Assembly: GCA_937925525.1 (NCBI GenBank)
Contig: CALALS010000170.1
Span: 1 to 6,538, forward strand
Direction of reading: 5' to 3'
DNA: 6,538 bases
From: an uncultured Flavobacteriales bacterium
GTDB taxonomy: Bacteria; Bacteroidota; Bacteroidia; Flavobacteriales_E; Vicingaceae
In this document: in pieces, positions 6,224-6,538 of the stretch
How the letters are laid out: the number at the start of each line of letters is the position of its first letter
How positions within the stretch are numbered: the first letter of the stretch is position 1
Position numbers and translations under genes: made by a program
The notes under the pieces: generated by a model
Databases searched by the model: none
Told to the model about the DNA's origin: nothing
The model's input: the letters and a program-made list of their open reading frames with translations, nothing else

Positions 6224-6440
6224 TGGGTAGGCAATTATGACAGAAAACCACCCATTTTACCCCAAAACTGTTAAAAAACCCTTAAAAACACTGCCAAAAT
6301 GACAAAATAGGTTAATTGTAGGGGGTGTACAGCAATAATTTGATTTATTCGTATTTTTACTTCAATAAATGATTAATAAAATTGAATTTATGAATTAGTT
6401 AGCATTATATTATAGCTGTACAGACTAAAATAAACAGACT
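6224..6440. other. Gene-free AT-rich leader between the repeat array and the last gene
   Basis: No convincing gene is visible. AATGGGT (6222-6228) and ACCCATT (6250-6256) form a 7-bp inverted repeat. TAGGTT recurs at 6308, exactly six 21-bp periods after the last clean core, but the sequence between shows no clear units. TTCAAT (6361-6366) and ATTGAA (6381-6386) form a 6-bp inverted repeat. Possible promoter elements are TTG at 6316-6318 with TAATTTG 17 bases downstream (6336-6342, one T short of consensus), and TATTTTTA at 6352-6359, which has no well-placed upstream element. The palindrome CTGTACAG lies at 6416-6423, and GTGTACAG, one base different, at 6325-6332. Confidence 0.4.
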
Positions 6441-6538
6441 ATGAAACGAGTAATCTTTTTGACAATAATTATAATTTTAAAAACTACGACTATTTTCGGA
6501 CAATGTTCAAGTCTATTTTCTTATGCAGCATATTATGA
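6441..6538 (+). CDS. Secreted protein of unknown function, 3'-truncated by the window
   Basis: Only 32 residues are visible. MKRVIFLTIIIIL is a basic N-end followed by a hydrophobic core. Cleavage is likely near IFG|Q, a common pattern in Bacteroidota exported proteins. The mature N-terminus starts CSSLFSYAAYY. A cysteine followed by a short aromatic strand of this form often opens a PKD-like domain in long Bacteroidota surface proteins, but far too little is visible to claim that. The cysteine is not in a convincing lipobox. The ATG at 6441 is supported by the signal peptide and an A-rich upstream sequence. The frame remains open to the window edge. Confidence 0.7.
   Translation, partial: MKRVIFLTIIIILKTTTIFGQCSSLFSYAAYY

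Noticed and set aside
6084..6230. 48-residue heptad-repeat protein as an annotated gene
   Set aside because: The open frame is explained by the 21-base period. The opposite strand is also open, the repeat continues upstream across an in-frame stop at 6069, and no clear start signal is visible. Kept as a finding only.

Overview
The window is AT-rich DNA from a member of the Bacteroidota. The evidence is a short, Bacteroidota-type RpoD sigma factor, a DUF5916 outer-membrane protein, TAnnTTTG-type promoter boxes, little use of Shine-Dalgarno sequences, and the gene order DUF2520 protein, KdsC-like phosphatase, UbiA prenyltransferase, Maf. I recognise that order as common in the phylum. I cannot place genus or species.

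Layout, all genes on the + strand. 1-572: the 3' two-thirds of the primary sigma factor gene, followed by a hairpin that probably ends its transcript. 702-2936: a secreted CBM9-like/DUF5916 beta-barrel protein whose promoter lies so close to the ATG that the mRNA would be almost leaderless. 3022-5860: a compact four-gene operon (DUF2520 Rossmann protein, HAD phosphatase, polytopic prenyltransferase, Maf pyrophosphatase) with junctions of 0, -7 and -4 nt. 5861-6440: 580 nt with no convincing gene but a lot of structure, namely a degenerate CATCCT dyad, two related GAAAGC/GCTTTC hairpins, a 21-bp tandem array of about ten units, and an AT-rich leader. 6441-6538: the N-terminus of a secreted protein cut by the window edge.

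The operon joins a likely lipid prenyltransferase (the family annotated as archaeal-type geranylgeranylglycerol-phosphate geranylgeranyltransferase) to a sugar-phosphate-type phosphatase, a putative dinucleotide-binding protein and a nucleotide house-cleaning enzyme. The tight coupling suggests co-expression. A shared pathway is not demonstrated by the sequence.

The most unusual feature is the 21-bp array at about 6014-6223. Its period equals two turns of B-DNA and also seven codons. It consists of two sequence subfamilies, stays free of stop codons in one frame on the minus strand across nearly its whole length, and ends in a 9-bp perfect inverted repeat.
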